Source of the DNA: Bolinopsis microptera | Lineage: Eukaryota; Ctenophora; Tentaculata; Lobata; Bolinopsidae | Length of the DNA stretch: 64,000 bases | Assembly: GCF_026151205.1 (NCBI RefSeq) | Contig: NC_087082.1 | Span: forward strand, 3,810,001 to 3,874,000 | Direction of reading: 5' to 3' | Part shown: in pieces, positions 1 to 11,600 of the stretch | Layout: every line of letters begins with the position of its first letter | Position numbering within the stretch: the stretch's first letter is position 1 | Translations under genes and position numbers: made by a program | The notes under the pieces: model-generated | Told to the model about the DNA's origin: nothing | What the model saw: only the letters and a program-made list of their open reading frames with translations | Database searches by the model: none

Positions 1-894
1 GGTTATCCGGGTAAGATTCGCTGTCATGTTATACTATAAGCGTATTAGGGGAGTTGTTCATATCCTGTTTGGACCGCAGAGAGAGTTCATACTTTCATAC
101 GACAATGTTAATGTTATGCGTGTTTTCAAATATTATAATACTATTATATTTGAACCGCTTTCCATTTTTTATTTAAATCGTTTTAGAAATTAACCCTTGT
201 TAACTCCGCACCACACCCGCCTATTATTATACACTTGTATTACACTAGTATATAATACAAGTGTATAATACACTAGTATATAATCAATAATACAATAGTA
301 TATAGACACTTTGGCAGTCAATATTTGTAGCCTACATTCAAGTATCCGTAGATTTAACAGTATAACTATAATAGATACACCCCGGCCGGCCCAGCGCGTG
401 GGGACACGTTTTTGCTAGTAGTAGTATAGTTGTCGTTTCAAGCATCGTTAATCTCATCATCCTAGGATAATCGTGTGTCGCACAGCACTTCATTCAGTAG
501 CGTCAGCGAGAGTAGTCGCCTGTTTGCTATAAAATGACGTGTACGTTTCGGTCACCTATATATAGTGTGGAAAAAGGGAGTGAGATATAAAAAGTCTGAG
601 CTGAGAGAAACCTGTTGGATAAAAGCCTTTCAGGTACATGTACTTAGCACGCCTAATATAATAAAAACGGTTATCACGTGCGCCAAACACCACTATGGGA
701 TGCAATACAAGTTGTAGGTTTATATTAATTTACCTCTACCACTACCAGGACGCGCGCCGTACAGAGTTGGACTCGTCGACGAAACAAATATTTTACGAGT
801 ACAAATATTTTACGAAACAAATATTTTAAGAGTATCACTATCACCCGGCGGCCCGCACCCGTTAAAATACAAGTAAAACGATTACATTGCAGGT
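1..894. other. Repeat-rich non-coding DNA left of the hAT-type element
   Basis: I see no credible gene; the one minus-strand reading frame at 725-1093 has no recognisable domain and runs through transposon sequence. Positions about 50-100 resemble a stretch in the Helitron 5' region (about 21845-21885), and about 155-178 resembles, in inverse orientation, the Helitron stretch around 21915-21940, so an old Helitron relative may lie here. Positions 226-242 and 253-269 are a perfect 17-bp inverted repeat with a 10-bp spacer. Positions about 303-385 match the start of repeat R2, which recurs at 14475, 21450 and 51000. Confidence 0.5.
300..386 (+). repeat. Fragment of interspersed repeat R2 (5' part)
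   Basis: The stretch beginning with a variant of TAGACGCTTTGGCAGTCA, followed by GTAGCCTACATTCAAGT and CCGTAGATT, matches the start of the R2 copies at about 14476, 21450, 33252 and 50998. Only the first 85 bp or so are present. It is a diverged solo fragment and shows that R2 is dispersed beyond the receptor cluster. Confidence 0.6.
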
Positions 895-2276
895 CAGAGG
901 CACATATTAGGTGCGATGGGTGCGGGATCGCACAATTTACCGTTTTCCGCACATTTCCGCATAATTTATTGTTTTCCGCACACTTCCGCACATTTTGTAA
1001 TTTTCTGCATATTTCCGCATAATCTAGCATTTTCCGCGTAATTTCGCATAATTTTGAAATTTTCGCGTTAAGATTTTCGAGTGTAAAAACCAAAATTTGT
1101 TAAAAGTCGGGCCCTTTTAGGACCGTGACTCAGGCCCTTTTAGGACCGTGACTCAGGCCCTTTCGGGACCGTGACCCAGGCCCTTTTGGAACTCATACCT
1201 AGGCCACGTGACCCAGTTACCACGTGACCCAGGCCCTTTCGGGACCCTGACCCAGGCCCTTTCGGGACCGTGACCCAGGCCCTTTCGGGACCCTGACCCA
1301 GGCCCTTTCGGGACCGTGACCCAGGCCCTTTCGGGACCCTGACCCAGGCCCTTTCGGGACCGTGACCCAGGCCCTTTTGGAACTCATACCTAGGCCACGT
1401 GACCCAGTTACCACGTGACCCAGGCCCTTTCGGGACCCTGACCCAGGCCCTTTCGGGACTGTGACCCAGGCCCTTTTGGAACCCATGCCTAGGCCACGTG
1501 ACCCGGTTACCACGTGACCCAGGCCCTTTCGGGACCATGACCCAGGCCCTTTCGGGACCGTTACCCAGGCCCTTTCGGGACCATGACCCAGGCCCTTTCG
1601 GGACCGTTACCCAGGCCCTTTCGGGACCGTGACCCAGGCCCTTTCGGGACCGGGCGTACTAAATCACTCTACAGTCGATCTTCGAGATTGTTCTAGAAGG
1701 GCCCCCGACAGTTGAAACCAACTTCAATCGATGTATTTTCGGACGCTGATTCCGAATCACCCCCCATGACATAGGGTTAAAATGCTCCCCTGACGAGATA
1801 TAGGCGAAAAACTGTCTCGATCACGTGATATGACCGTATAAGGAATCTTGGATCAAATGGTTTACAAGTACTGACGATCAATGCCAACAAGCGTGTCACA
1901 TATTTGCGATCACGCATGGGATCTGATCGACTCTATCAAGAGGCGTCTTCAAATAACTGTCTCCTGATCTCTACCAGATCAAGTCACTGTTCTCAGATAA
2001 CTGAATCTCAATATAGGTTCAATCATGGACTTAGTAAAGAACTACACCCTCAGTAACACATAAACAGACCTATTTTTGAACGTTTAGAATTTCCAAAGTC
2101 CTTCAGAAAATACAAAAGAAAACCGCACAATTCCCGCACAAATTTCGAAAAAATCGTCGCACGTTTGCCGCATAATTGATAAAAATTTACCGCACCTTAC
2201 CGCACATTTTACCTTTATAGTCGGGTGCGGTACCGCATAATTTCGATTTTTTAACCGCACCTAATATGTGCCTCTG
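895..2276. mobile_element. hAT-type non-autonomous DNA transposon carrying a minisatellite
   Basis: Perfect 21-bp terminal inverted repeats (895-915 and 2256-2276) start CAGAGGCACATATTAGG. Both sides are flanked by the same 8-bp direct repeat, TTGCAGGT (887-894 and 2277-2284). An 8-bp target duplication with CAGRG-type termini is the hallmark of the hAT superfamily. The subterminal zones (about 925-1060 and 2120-2245) are crowded with CCGCA-type motifs, as expected for transposase-binding subterminal repeats. No transposase is encoded, so the element needs a helper in trans. The interior holds a 23-bp minisatellite (about 1120-1655). A further module at about 1735-1830 is also found inside the short element at 30299-30675. 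The host sequence right of the element resembles sequence at about 15280-15330, which is a related site without the element. Confidence 0.85.
1105..1655. repeat. 23-bp minisatellite array inside the hAT element
   Basis: About two dozen head-to-tail units of a 23-bp motif of the form CCCTTTCGGGACCNTGACCC. They are interspersed with three longer variant blocks that contain GGAACYCATRCCTAGG and two CACGTG sites (around 1190-1225, 1375-1415 and 1475-1520). The array creates long open frames (for example 1140-1538 minus) that only translate the repeat and should not be taken as genes. The recurrent longer blocks show higher-order duplication within the array. Confidence 0.85.
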
Positions 2277-2284
2277 TTGCAGGT

Positions 2285-3040
2285 AAATTTGATCGTGCGT
2301 GGTGTAACCGCGACCGCGGCGAAATTCTTGTTAAAATCAGTTATGTTTAATTTTTTTCATCGTCTAGCTCTGTTATACTGTCAAAATTATTGTAGAAAGT
2401 GTGGCTTTTATTTGGCAACGACGACAATGTTGTTATAGTATTCGGTTCCCTAAACGATACTTTTTACCGTATCAAAAATATCAATCACAACCAAAGTTAT
2501 GAATAGTCATCGCGTTACTGCGTGAGCCTAAATGTGAGGTAAATTAAAATAGTCATGACGACAGATGACGTATCATAATTATTGACATACGTTGCATGCC
2601 ACTTTTCGCGCCGCCGAAACATGTATCAACATAATTATAAAGCATGACAACAATAACACAACATGCGTTGCTAATCTGTTATTGCTCGCGCACGTGCAAT
2701 CTCTTGATGTTGCTAAGCAACGATACGACGCCATTTACCTTTGCTAAAATAATACCATTATTTTAAGTCTAACGTTTATTTTACCTTACTTCCGACATTA
2801 CCCAGCAATATAATAGTTACTGGCTGACGCTGGTACTAGAGGTGGTTTAATTTAAACAGACGGCTAGAGCTCGCGCGCGACATTAAGCATGATTTGCACG
2901 CGTGGCGCATTCCAATCTCCAAGCAGCCAGCACGTGACAGTGTGACACAATTCAGCCAATCAGAGGACAGGAATCTGCAAAGTTTAAGTTGCAAACTTTT
3001 GATCGGCCCAAAATGAGACTTTTCTGGAGATTTTGAGATA
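2285..3040. other. Non-coding spacer
   Basis: AT-rich sequence with no long open frame, no recognisable domain and no obvious RNA gene. The first 50 bp are related to the sequence at about 15280-15330 and are therefore repeat-derived. I see nothing else I can support. Confidence 0.5.
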
Positions 3041-3050
3041 ACTCAACAAC

Positions 3051-3087
3051 TACATACATACATACATACATACATACATACATACAT
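3051..3087. repeat. (CATA)n microsatellite at LINE 3' end
   Basis: About nine tetranucleotide units sit directly downstream (in LINE orientation) of the broken LINE frame. They are likely its 3' tail or its microsatellite target. Confidence 0.8.
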
Positions 3088-3101
3088 GGTAAGCTCTCCT
3101 C

Positions 3102-4600
3102 CTAGTCGTTGGAGTGGCCTGCATCACACACATCGCGTTGGCGGCGTAACATATGTCTCCACTGTACTCGGTTGGTAGCCAAAGCTTCTGTTGTGTCGTT
3201 GTCGATGTTTTCAACACCTGTAAACTTAGCAGCATCTTCGAGTACGCAGGACTTCCAGTTCTTACGGGGTCTGCCCCTTGACCTCTTTCCATAATTTGGC
3301 TTCCAGTTCAACAGAAACCTCGGTAGTCTAGAGTCTGGCATTCTAACTACATGTCCATACCAACGTAGCCTGGCAGCACTGATGAAAGTCTCAACTGACT
3401 TGATGCCAGTCCTCCTAAGAATTTCGTCGTTGGTCACATGAAAGAACCATTTAATCCTAAGGATCCTTCTCAAGGAGGTTTGATGGAAAACCTCGAAGCG
3501 TTTCATCTGCTTTTTGGTGGTGTTCCAGACTTCAGCTCCATACAACAAGATGGTGAGGACAGCAGCCCTAGCCTATAGATCCTGATCTTGGTTGGAGTCT
3601 TTATAGTTCTGCTATTCCAAATGTTCCAGAGCTGATGAAAGGCGCCATTAGCCTTCTGAATACGGACATCCAGGTCTCTGTTGATTGTCCCATCCCCACT
3701 GATAGTTGCACCCAGGTAGACAAAGTTGCTAACCTGCTCGACGGGTTCACCCTCAACCGACAGCTCAATACAATCATCCTTGATGAAAGGTCGCTGGGAG
3801 GCGCACTTGCTTACAGCCATGCATTGGGTCTTCTTTGCATTTATTCTGAACCCAGCGTAGGAGCTGTAATGAACTAATAGATCAGTTGATTCCTGTAGGC
3901 CTTCCCCTGAGTTGTCCATAATAGCCATGTCATCAGCATAATCGGTGTCCAGAATGACCTTTTCCTCGACCGTCTTCATCTCTTTCTGCAGCACTGTGCC
4001 TTGGCTGATGATCTTGTTGGTCAGAAATGCAGAAAAGTTTAGGCAGAAATTAAAGACAGGAGGTGCTTGAATGTCACCCTGACCTGTGCCTGAGTTAACA
4101 TCAAACCAGTCTGTCAGCTCCCCATTAACCCTCACGGCACTCATGGTACCCCCAAAAAAAGACTGAAATATTCTGACATATTTTTCAGGCAGCCCATAGT
4201 GTCTCATACTGCACCAAATAAAGTCCCTTCTGATAGAATCGAACGCTGCCTTGAAATCCACAAAATTAATGTAAAGAGGAATGTTAAACTAAAGACAGTT
4301 ATGAATAATAGTTCGGAGAGAATAAATCTGATCAATACATGAGCGGTTCTGTCTAAATCCGCACTGGTTCTCCCTGAGGAGACACTCCATACCAGCATGT
4401 AACCGCTTAAGAAGAATCATCTGAAAAAGCTTGGATGCTGTAGACCTTAAGGTGATCCCTCTGTTGTTCCCGCAGACTAAAGTGTCTCCTTTCTTCCCAA
4501 TAACAATGATCACACCCTTTAACCAATCTTCAGGAACAGTCTCTTCTTCCCACACTTTCTTGAATAGACACTCTAGTTGATCAACTAGAGCACTCGCACC
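3102..4600 (-). pseudogene. LINE reverse transcriptase remnant, frameshifted
   Basis: Read from right to left, the first piece (4555-4289, open further upstream) carries the early RT motifs, with PEDWLKGVIIVIGKKGD and the later GFRQNRSCIDQI. The second piece (4261-3503, 252 aa) has the catalytic first aspartate in DFKAAFDSI, a GTGQGD block at residues 58-63 and the YADD box at residues 108-111. The third piece (3548-3102, 148 aa) is the post-RT region with RLRWYGHVVRMP. At least two frameshifts separate the pieces, so the copy cannot make an active enzyme. It stands alone with no other retrotransposon gene beside it. Confidence 0.85.
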
Positions 4601-4665
4601 ATATTTCAGTTGCTCGTTAGTTAAATTTGTTGTTTTAAATTTTCCTCCTGGGGAGGTAACGTTAC

Positions 4666-5190
4666 TTTTACAAGACGAACATGTTACAAAAAACCGGAAA
4701 TCGTTAACTCTTTAACTTTTGAAGTTAGGCCCTGGCCAGTAAGGGTTTTTGGGTAATAATAGAAAATCTAAAGCCTTAATCAAAATTCTAAGAATGCTAT
4801 GCCTATAGTTTATTATATACAGTAGACAAATTACTTTCGAACTGTGTCCATATTATTTATTCAAATCTAAAACAAATAACTTTATGAGTTTATTTGGCTT
4901 CAAAATTGTTCAAATCTGAATACGAGCTAATTACCAATTACGACGCATACAGGTCACCACACTGCACACTGCGCGCAGGGGTGCTATTATATAATATATT
5001 ACTATTAGTATTCCTATCCTTTTTTACAACCCTGCTAAACATGGCGAGGTTTCAACTCCATTTGCGAGCTGAAATTGGTGACACCAGAGTAGAGAGTCAT
5101 TTTAGGTAGATTTTCAGTGTTTTTTTTCTTACTATGTTCCCGTTGCCGGGGGGATTTCGTCAAATTTAAAGTATAGTATAGATATATGTA
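4666..5190. other. Non-coding spacer upstream of receptor copy A
   Basis: No credible gene. The short open frame at 4894-5109 has no recognisable feature. The last tens of bases lead into the upstream sequence shared by all three receptor copies. Confidence 0.45.
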
Positions 5191-5195
5191 GCTGT

Positions 5196-5216
5196 AGTAG
5201 TACTAGTAGTACTACT
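5196..5216. promoter_or_regulatory. Conserved inverted repeat upstream of receptor copy A
   Basis: AGTAGTACT, a 3-bp spacer (AGT), then AGTACTACT. The same arms occur upstream of receptor copies B (17161-17187, 9-bp spacer) and C (53817-53837, 3-bp spacer), 49-56 bp before the start codon. A role as a promoter or 5'-UTR hairpin is inference; the conservation may only reflect recent duplication. Confidence 0.4.
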
Positions 5217-5265
5217 GTAACACTAATACCCATATATTTGACAGGCAAGACACGATTGTAGTCAA

Positions 5266-7743
5266 ATGGAGAATATCAAGTCAGCGATCCTACTGTGTGT
5301 TATAATACTCAATAAAACTGTCGGCATATCATCAACAAATTCAAACCGTAATACAAGTGAAGACGCAAAAGGGCACTTATCTAGAGAAAAAGTGGGAAGG
5401 GAAATGGACGAGAAGGCGGTAAAATCTGTTTCGCTTTATAAACACCCATTAAGTTTATTCCCTTCCTTTGTTGATGGGTCTAGTTTATACCCTTCACTGT
5501 GTCACAGACTGATTACATCTGGGAGTTACATGCACTATAACGATACTGACAGTCGATTTTATCACAAAGACGACGAATTGGATAAAACCTATATTCAAAA
5601 CATGTCGAAAATTTGCCCCATTGAAATAGATTATTTTAATTTTTACTTGGAGTGGAGTGAGATTCTAGTGAATGACACACTATCAGATTTAACAATGGTG
5701 GGAGGAGAACTTTACCAATGTGAAATATTTTCGAGTGAATTATGTAATTCATACAGTATATGCTCGACTGATGAGTGCAACTGCCGGACCGGAGGAACAT
5801 ACTATCAGGACCAGGTCATGTACTGTCCAAGGAGTGACGGAGGGATAGCTTGTATCAGCTTTGCAAATATTTGTGACGGGATAGTCGACTGTGCTGACCA
5901 AAGTGATGAGTGCCTTTGTCAGGATTCATATGAGTTGTCGTGTCACAAGATACCACAAATAAAACGACTTTGCCTACCCCGAGTCCAGTACTGTTTATAT
6001 CTACCACAAATAAGAAAATTGGACTGCTCAGGCCATCCAGCCGATATTAATTGCACTGACGGAGGTGAAAATGATGATTACAAAGTAACATACAAAAGTG
6101 AGCTGGGCGATTGTCTACAAAACTTGAATATACGTAGTCCCGCCGTACTTTCTGGTGGAAAAGCGAAGTCAGTTTGTCGTAGTCAGTGTACGAATACAAC
6201 AGAGTTGAAAAAATGGGAGAAATTTTGTCAGCATATTGACTTTATATATTTTGGAATGTCACTTAACTTTGTATTCCAATGCCAAATTGAGAATATGGAT
6301 GATCCGTTCGAGGAATCATACGCAATATCTGATATCTGTGATGGTATAATGAATTGCAAAAATAATGCTGATGAGCTTGGTTGTCCGGGACGCTTTTACT
6401 GCTCAACAAATGAAACTGTCTCATGGATTGACGAAAGTAGAGTATGTGATCAAAGGAGAGATTGCACAAATGGGAAAGATGAGTGTGCTGGTTGCATCAT
6501 GGATGGCTTGGCATCTTCAGAATTCCTGGTACAATCTAAACTCATTACAGTTTTGACAAGTTTTCTAGGACTTAGCACCATAATAATAAATATTGTTGTT
6601 GCACTCAAAACCTTACATTCAAGTCAAAATTCGAAAGCGGCTCAAATAGACAAACTTTTGCGGCTTCTAATATGCTTTTACGACCTTCTCATGGGAATAT
6701 ATTTGTTACTTATGATGGTTGCAGGAATTTTGTTGCAGTTCAAGGGTGATTACTGCCAATTTGATGAAGAGTGGCGTGCAAGTTTGCATTGTATGATGCT
6801 TGGAATTATATTTTCACTATCTTCTCATGGATCATTGCTTGTTATTGGCATCATGGGGATAGTGAGATGTATTAAATGTACAATGGGGAGCTCCGTTGAA
6901 CTGTCTAAAAGAAAGGTTATGATAGTTACTGCTGTCGTCTCTCTATTGAACCTGATCCATGCCATTGTACCTACTTTATCTGTTCATCAGATACAAAATG
7001 TCTTCCGGACAAGCATAAACCTGGTTGCAGTTCAAAGAAACCCTTTCATATCGACACAAAAAGGTCATGACATGATAGAACATGTTCGAAAAATTCACGG
7101 CCATTATTTTGAAAACAGTTCATCGACAGACATTTCAAAGATTCTGGCCGATCTCAGACATGCTAACATTACCTCTGATGATACAATTTTCGATGTAATT
7201 GATATAGGATACTACGGCAACACACCTCTTTGTATATATAACATCTTTAAGATGCAAAACAGCTATCAATTGTACAAAGTCTTCTACTGCATAGCTGTAT
7301 CTACTTTACTGATAGTAATTTCAGTAGCATACATCATCATTGTCATCGAAGCTAAACGTTCTCGTCGACGAGTTGGCCCAGACAATAATGACAACACAAC
7401 TCAGTTAGCTCTTAAAGTTTCTCTCATGATAATCTCCCAGTTAGTGAGCTGGGTGTCCTTCATGGCTGCTGTCATTCACTTCTCGTGGATCAGTAACAGT
7501 CCCCCTCCAGCCAAAACATTTGAAATATTCGCTCTGGTTGTGATTCCAATCAACAGTCTTCTCAACCCGATATTTTACAGTGGTTTGTATAAAAGTATGA
7601 CCTCTCTTGTTTGGAGAATATGGAAGAAATTAACTCACTCTGTTGATAACGTTACAACAAACGAAATTGAACTAAGTGTCATGGCAAATATTCCGAAAGT
7701 AAACGAACAATTAGCTCCTCTGCCAGAAGATCAGCCGACTTAA
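5266..7743 (+). CDS. LDLa-domain rhodopsin-like GPCR, copy A
   Basis: Intronless 825-aa receptor. Residues 1-22 form a signal peptide (MENIKSAILLCVIILNKT...). The roughly 400-residue ectodomain is Cys-rich with many N-glycosylation sites and at least three LDL-receptor class A modules: about 186-217 (with the Ca-binding pattern DCADQSDEC), about 338-374 (CDGIMNC...DELGC) and about 378-407 (CDQRRDCTNGKDEC). Seven hydrophobic segments follow from about 424 to 785. TM7 ends in a canonical NPxxY box (NPIFY, about 767-771), which places it in class A. The TM3 DRY motif is degenerate, keeping only the Arg. LDLa plus rhodopsin-type 7-TM recalls relaxin-receptor/GRL101-like receptors, but no leucine-rich repeats are visible. 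The ligand is unknown. Copies B and C are about 95% identical by eye. The first ATG is chosen because it opens the signal peptide and is shared by the copies. Confidence 0.9.
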   Translation: MENIKSAILLCVIILNKTVGISSTNSNRNTSEDAKGHLSREKVGREMDEKAVKSVSLYKHPLSLFPSFVDGSSLYPSLCHRLITSGSYMHYNDTDSRFYHKDDELDKTYIQNMSKICPIEIDYFNFYLEWSEILVNDTLSDLTMVGGELYQCEIFSSELCNSYSICSTDECNCRTGGTYYQDQVMYCPRSDGGIACISFANICDGIVDCADQSDECLCQDSYELSCHKIPQIKRLCLPRVQYCLYLPQIRKLDCSGHPADINCTDGGENDDYKVTYKSELGDCLQNLNIRSPAVLSGGKAKSVCRSQCTNTTELKKWEKFCQHIDFIYFGMSLNFVFQCQIENMDDPFEESYAISDICDGIMNCKNNADELGCPGRFYCSTNETVSWIDESRVCDQRRDCTNGKDECAGCIMDGLASSEFLVQSKLITVLTSFLGLSTIIINIVVALKTLHSSQNSKAAQIDKLLRLLICFYDLLMGIYLLLMMVAGILLQFKGDYCQFDEEWRASLHCMMLGIIFSLSSHGSLLVIGIMGIVRCIKCTMGSSVELSKRKVMIVTAVVSLLNLIHAIVPTLSVHQIQNVFRTSINLVAVQRNPFISTQKGHDMIEHVRKIHGHYFENSSSTDISKILADLRHANITSDDTIFDVIDIGYYGNTPLCIYNIFKMQNSYQLYKVFYCIAVSTLLIVISVAYIIIVIEAKRSRRRVGPDNNDNTTQLALKVSLMIISQLVSWVSFMAAVIHFSWISNSPPPAKTFEIFALVVIPINSLLNPIFYSGLYKSMTSLVWRIWKKLTHSVDNVTTNEIELSVMANIPKVNEQLAPLPEDQPT

Positions 7744-8623
7744 TCTAAGAAAAAATGCTTTCACCACCTCCCCCAGTCCCCTCTCTACTTCAAGTTATAT
7801 TGTATATGCTTAATTGTCTGGTCAACCAGACAATTAGATCAGACAGGAACTGTGTCTCATTTTCAAAAATGAAATTTTGTGATCTTAACGCTATTATAGC
7901 TACAATTTCTTTCTTCTTGTACATCCCATATGATTCTTAATCAAGAAAATAATTGAACGCCTTAATCATGACCGATGTTTTCCCTCCAGTATTACAGATT
8001 ACAGCATTTGTAGTTTTCATGGGGGTAAAAATTAATCACATATCATCCTTGATTAGGAAAGAAGCATACTTTATATTTTTGCTATATTTGGGAGTACTGA
8101 TCAATTTCCGGTTTTTAAAATAAATTTGTTACTCCACTTTATCACATTGCTGAGTGACTAATAATTTTTCAAATTCATTTCGAATCGTGTAAATATGCAA
8201 CAGCTTTTTATAATCTTTTAACAGCTCGGTATTATTGTTTTTTCTCGAGTCAATCGATGATATTTAATTATTTGGGAGTTGGGACGATATGAGATAAAGG
8301 TGACAAGAGAAACTAAAGTCTAAACGCCCCGAATAGAAGACAAAGAGACTAAATATAACCGGAACCGGTACATTGATGACAATTCACCATTAATATTATA
8401 CTGGCCTCCTTTGTTCTATAAACATTCGGATCTTTCTCAAGATCAATCATATAAGTACCAGTGGAAAAGGTTTTGCCTTTTGGGTAGATGTCACACTTTG
8501 TTAGAGAGCTGCCTTTGCAGAAGTGCCAAACATATAGCTTCATCTCTGAGCGTCTTTCTCAGATAGTTAGATGGACGTACCCACCTGAGTCTAGTTATTG
8601 GTATATTCCTGTGGCGAGTATAT
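7744..8623 (+). other. 3' flank of receptor copy A (duplicon sequence)
   Basis: Non-coding sequence shared with the 3' flanks of copies B (19715-20820) and, in part, C (56372-56915). It includes the receptor 3' UTR. Relative to copy B it lacks a block of about 280 bp (present at 20251-20530) that begins AGTCTCCGCTCAGTGT. It ends at the insertion point of the Penelope-like element. Confidence 0.7.
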
Positions 8624-11600
8624 TATGACGCAATGAAACTACCGGACTGCGATGTATGGGGACTTGCCACCCCATGGCAACATTAAAATATATCGACTCT
8701 GTTACATCGTTTCCTGTTAGTATAAAACTCCGTTACAAAATGAACTAGGATCTGGCAATACTACACCTTAGATCAATAAAATATGATATAATAATGTATA
8801 ACTGTTAACTAGACTTAAATAAAAGTCTGAAAGAATATAGAAAATAAACTGGTTTACCGCTTGAAAGTTTAACAATAAACTGTGAAAGTAAACTGTACCG
8901 ATACGATCAAAGAAATAATGGCTAAAGGAGAAAGGCAAAAGGTAACATGCATAAGGAATTACAAGAGGGCTTCACACACACTATAATTACATGAAGTCAT
9001 TAACTGTGAAAATATGCCAGTGTCTGAGGATACACGCTGGCTGACTATTAATAAATAATTTAAGATATCTATGTAAGATTTTCCGTTCAAAATTCTGGGT
9101 AATCAGTTTATCAATTAATAATTTAACATCATGAATAAATTCAGTAACTACTGAGGAAGATTTGCATATCCTATATAATTCACCTACAAATACTCCATAC
9201 GAAGGTTTAACAGGTACGTTGGAGCGAAGGTTAGGAAAAGTAACGACTTTAAAATTAAAGTCACGTCGTTTGTCATATAATTTAGTGTAGAAACGATTGT
9301 TCAAAATATTAATGTCTAAATCAAGAAAAGTCGTAGATAAATTGCTAGAGTTTGTAAGTATAATCTTCAACTCTGCGGGGTAAATATCATTGCAAATAAT
9401 ATCGACAGTCTTATTGTTGATATTGGGGGTGATTAAATCGTCAATGTATCGACTGGCGTGTTTCAAAGTGTGAACCACAGGGTTTTTGTTTTTAACTTGC
9501 AATGTGATGTAATTATGCTCGTACCAGTATAGAAAAAGGTCTGCGACCTGGGAAGCACAATCACATCCCATTGGGATACCAATTACCTGTCTGTAGATCA
9601 CACCTCGAAACTTAACATAAATATTATCCATTAAGAATTTAAACATATCTATCAGGTCACTACATGTAAAAGACCACTTAGTCTTATTAACTCCCGACCA
9701 TCTAGCTTTAAACTGGTCGTTGATATTGATGAAGTCAAGTTTCTTTTCTTCAAAACATAATTTAATTAAAGATGATAACTTCTCAATAAGTTTATCATGG
9801 GGAAGGTTGGTGTACAGTTTCTTAAAATCAAACGAATACACTGACTTAGCTGAGCAGGCATTATTAAGATAATTAAGGTTGGATGTCACTCTGTCTTTAT
9901 TGTCGACAATCCAAAAACCAGAAGCGTTTAAGAACTTAAAATTAAAATTATCTAGGTATTTTAAAGTAGTACCAAGCAGTTTAAATACCCCACTCAGAAT
10001 TTTAGAAAGAACTTTAGTAGAAGATTTAACCCCAGCTGCAATGTACCTGAAATCCAAGGTCGGTTTATGGAATTTCGGTAACATGTGCATAAATGGTACC
10101 GAAAGATCATTCACCGGAATCTTAAACTTCTGGCAAAATTGCACATGCTTTCTTACAATATCCTCTTCAGAATCTGTGGAAACTTGATAAGTACTAGTGG
10201 AGGAAAGTTCATGCAATAAATTATCTAAATAGTACTTCTTGCAGACAAAAGAAACATTATTACTCGCTTTGTCTACGCTAGTCATAATAAAATGTTCTTT
10301 TAGGACATTAAGGTCCTCAAACTCCGAGGAAATAACAGTCTGATTCCGCTTACAAAATATCTTAGAGGAAAAAATCTTGGGTTTAAGAGTATCTAAAACT
10401 ATGGCTCGCCAACCATCAAATAATTTAGTGCTGACACTGTACTTAGTTGCCAGACTTTTAATATATCTATGTAAGTCTGATTTAACACTCCTAAAAATAG
10501 CAAACTTATTTTTGTAAACTGGTTCAATAAAAGTATAACCTTTCTTAAATAATTTTCTAAGTTTATTATTCTTAACAATATCTACGTTCCCAGTGATAAC
10601 ATGCCCGACACTCGGGTTGATGAAATCACTGTAATGACTACAAAAACAATTAACATTAGAGATAGGCTCATTATTTAAAACATGTTCCTTATAATTGGTA
10701 ACATCAGCACGGATTGACTTCTCATATTTAAAACAGGTCGAGAATCTAAACTGAGGATTACTGAATTTCTTACTGAGATCCTTAAACGGAAATACTTTCA
10801 TAGCGTCAGAATCATTTAATATACAGTTTAATCCAAAATATTCCAACTCTTTAGATACAAAGTTAATAGGCACAAATTCTGAATATTTATTAACTGGTTT
10901 CTTATTAACTTTAAAATTATGTTTCTTAAAATCTAAAAATGAGATAGAGCGAGTTTTAAAATGGTTACATAAATCAATCACAATTAAATAACAAACTTTA
11001 ATATCAGTAGTAGCATTGCCAATATTATTAGAAGTAAAGCTACCAAGGTCTATAACTTGATGCTTTTTAAGATTACAGATTAAAGCACGACATGCTCGAA
11101 GATTACCCTCTTTAAAAAGTTTCACAATATAGGAAAGTGTAATGTTAGGGTTAGAGTTGTTAGGGTTGGGAGGGGGTGAGGTTGTGGAATTTTTCGAGCC
11201 TCGAGATGTTCGGGACGAAGGGCGAGGGGGGAAGAGCTTGTAGATACATGCTCCATCCAGAAATTCGTTCTCTGCATCCAGGTAGTAAGGCTTCTCCAGG
11301 CGATCGTTTAGTCCATAGGGATATAGAGTGTTTAAGGACAGCATAAGGCTGTCTTCAACAGACTTAAGTGCAGCAGTCAGAGACTTTTTCTTGGAGTTAG
11401 GATTAGGATCTGATGTAAGAACCGTTTGTAGGGGTGTGATGCGTAGGTCTGAAGGCTGGTGGACTTTAGTGAAATGGTGAAGGACATGATGAGTTGAGCC
11501 TTTGCCATTTTTGAGGCCTGATCTATGATTTGTGAAGCGGGTTCTAAGCGATTGGATAGAGATGCCAACATACTGGAGAGGGCAGTCAGGATGTTCACAA

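Larger units (their letters stand above)
3045..4665 (-). mobile_element. 5'-truncated non-LTR (LINE) retrotransposon
   Basis: On the minus strand the sequence encodes the C-terminal half of a LINE polyprotein in three broken frames and ends in a (CATA/TATG)n microsatellite tail at 3051-3087. Homology begins abruptly at about 4660, consistent with 5' truncation during target-primed reverse transcription. RT motifs and the C-terminal region after the RT are present, while the endonuclease domain is missing. I cannot assign the clade with certainty. The C-terminal region resembles LINE proteins with an RLRWYGHVVRMP-type motif, common in invertebrates. Confidence 0.8.

Noticed and set aside
725-1093. 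122-codon minus-strand frame
   Set aside because: It crosses the hAT terminal repeat and CCGCA subterminal repeats and shows no domain.
1140-1538. Long open frames of 98-132 codons on the minus strand
   Set aside because: They translate the 23-bp minisatellite only; 23 is not a multiple of three, so the frame shifts from unit to unit and no domain is present.
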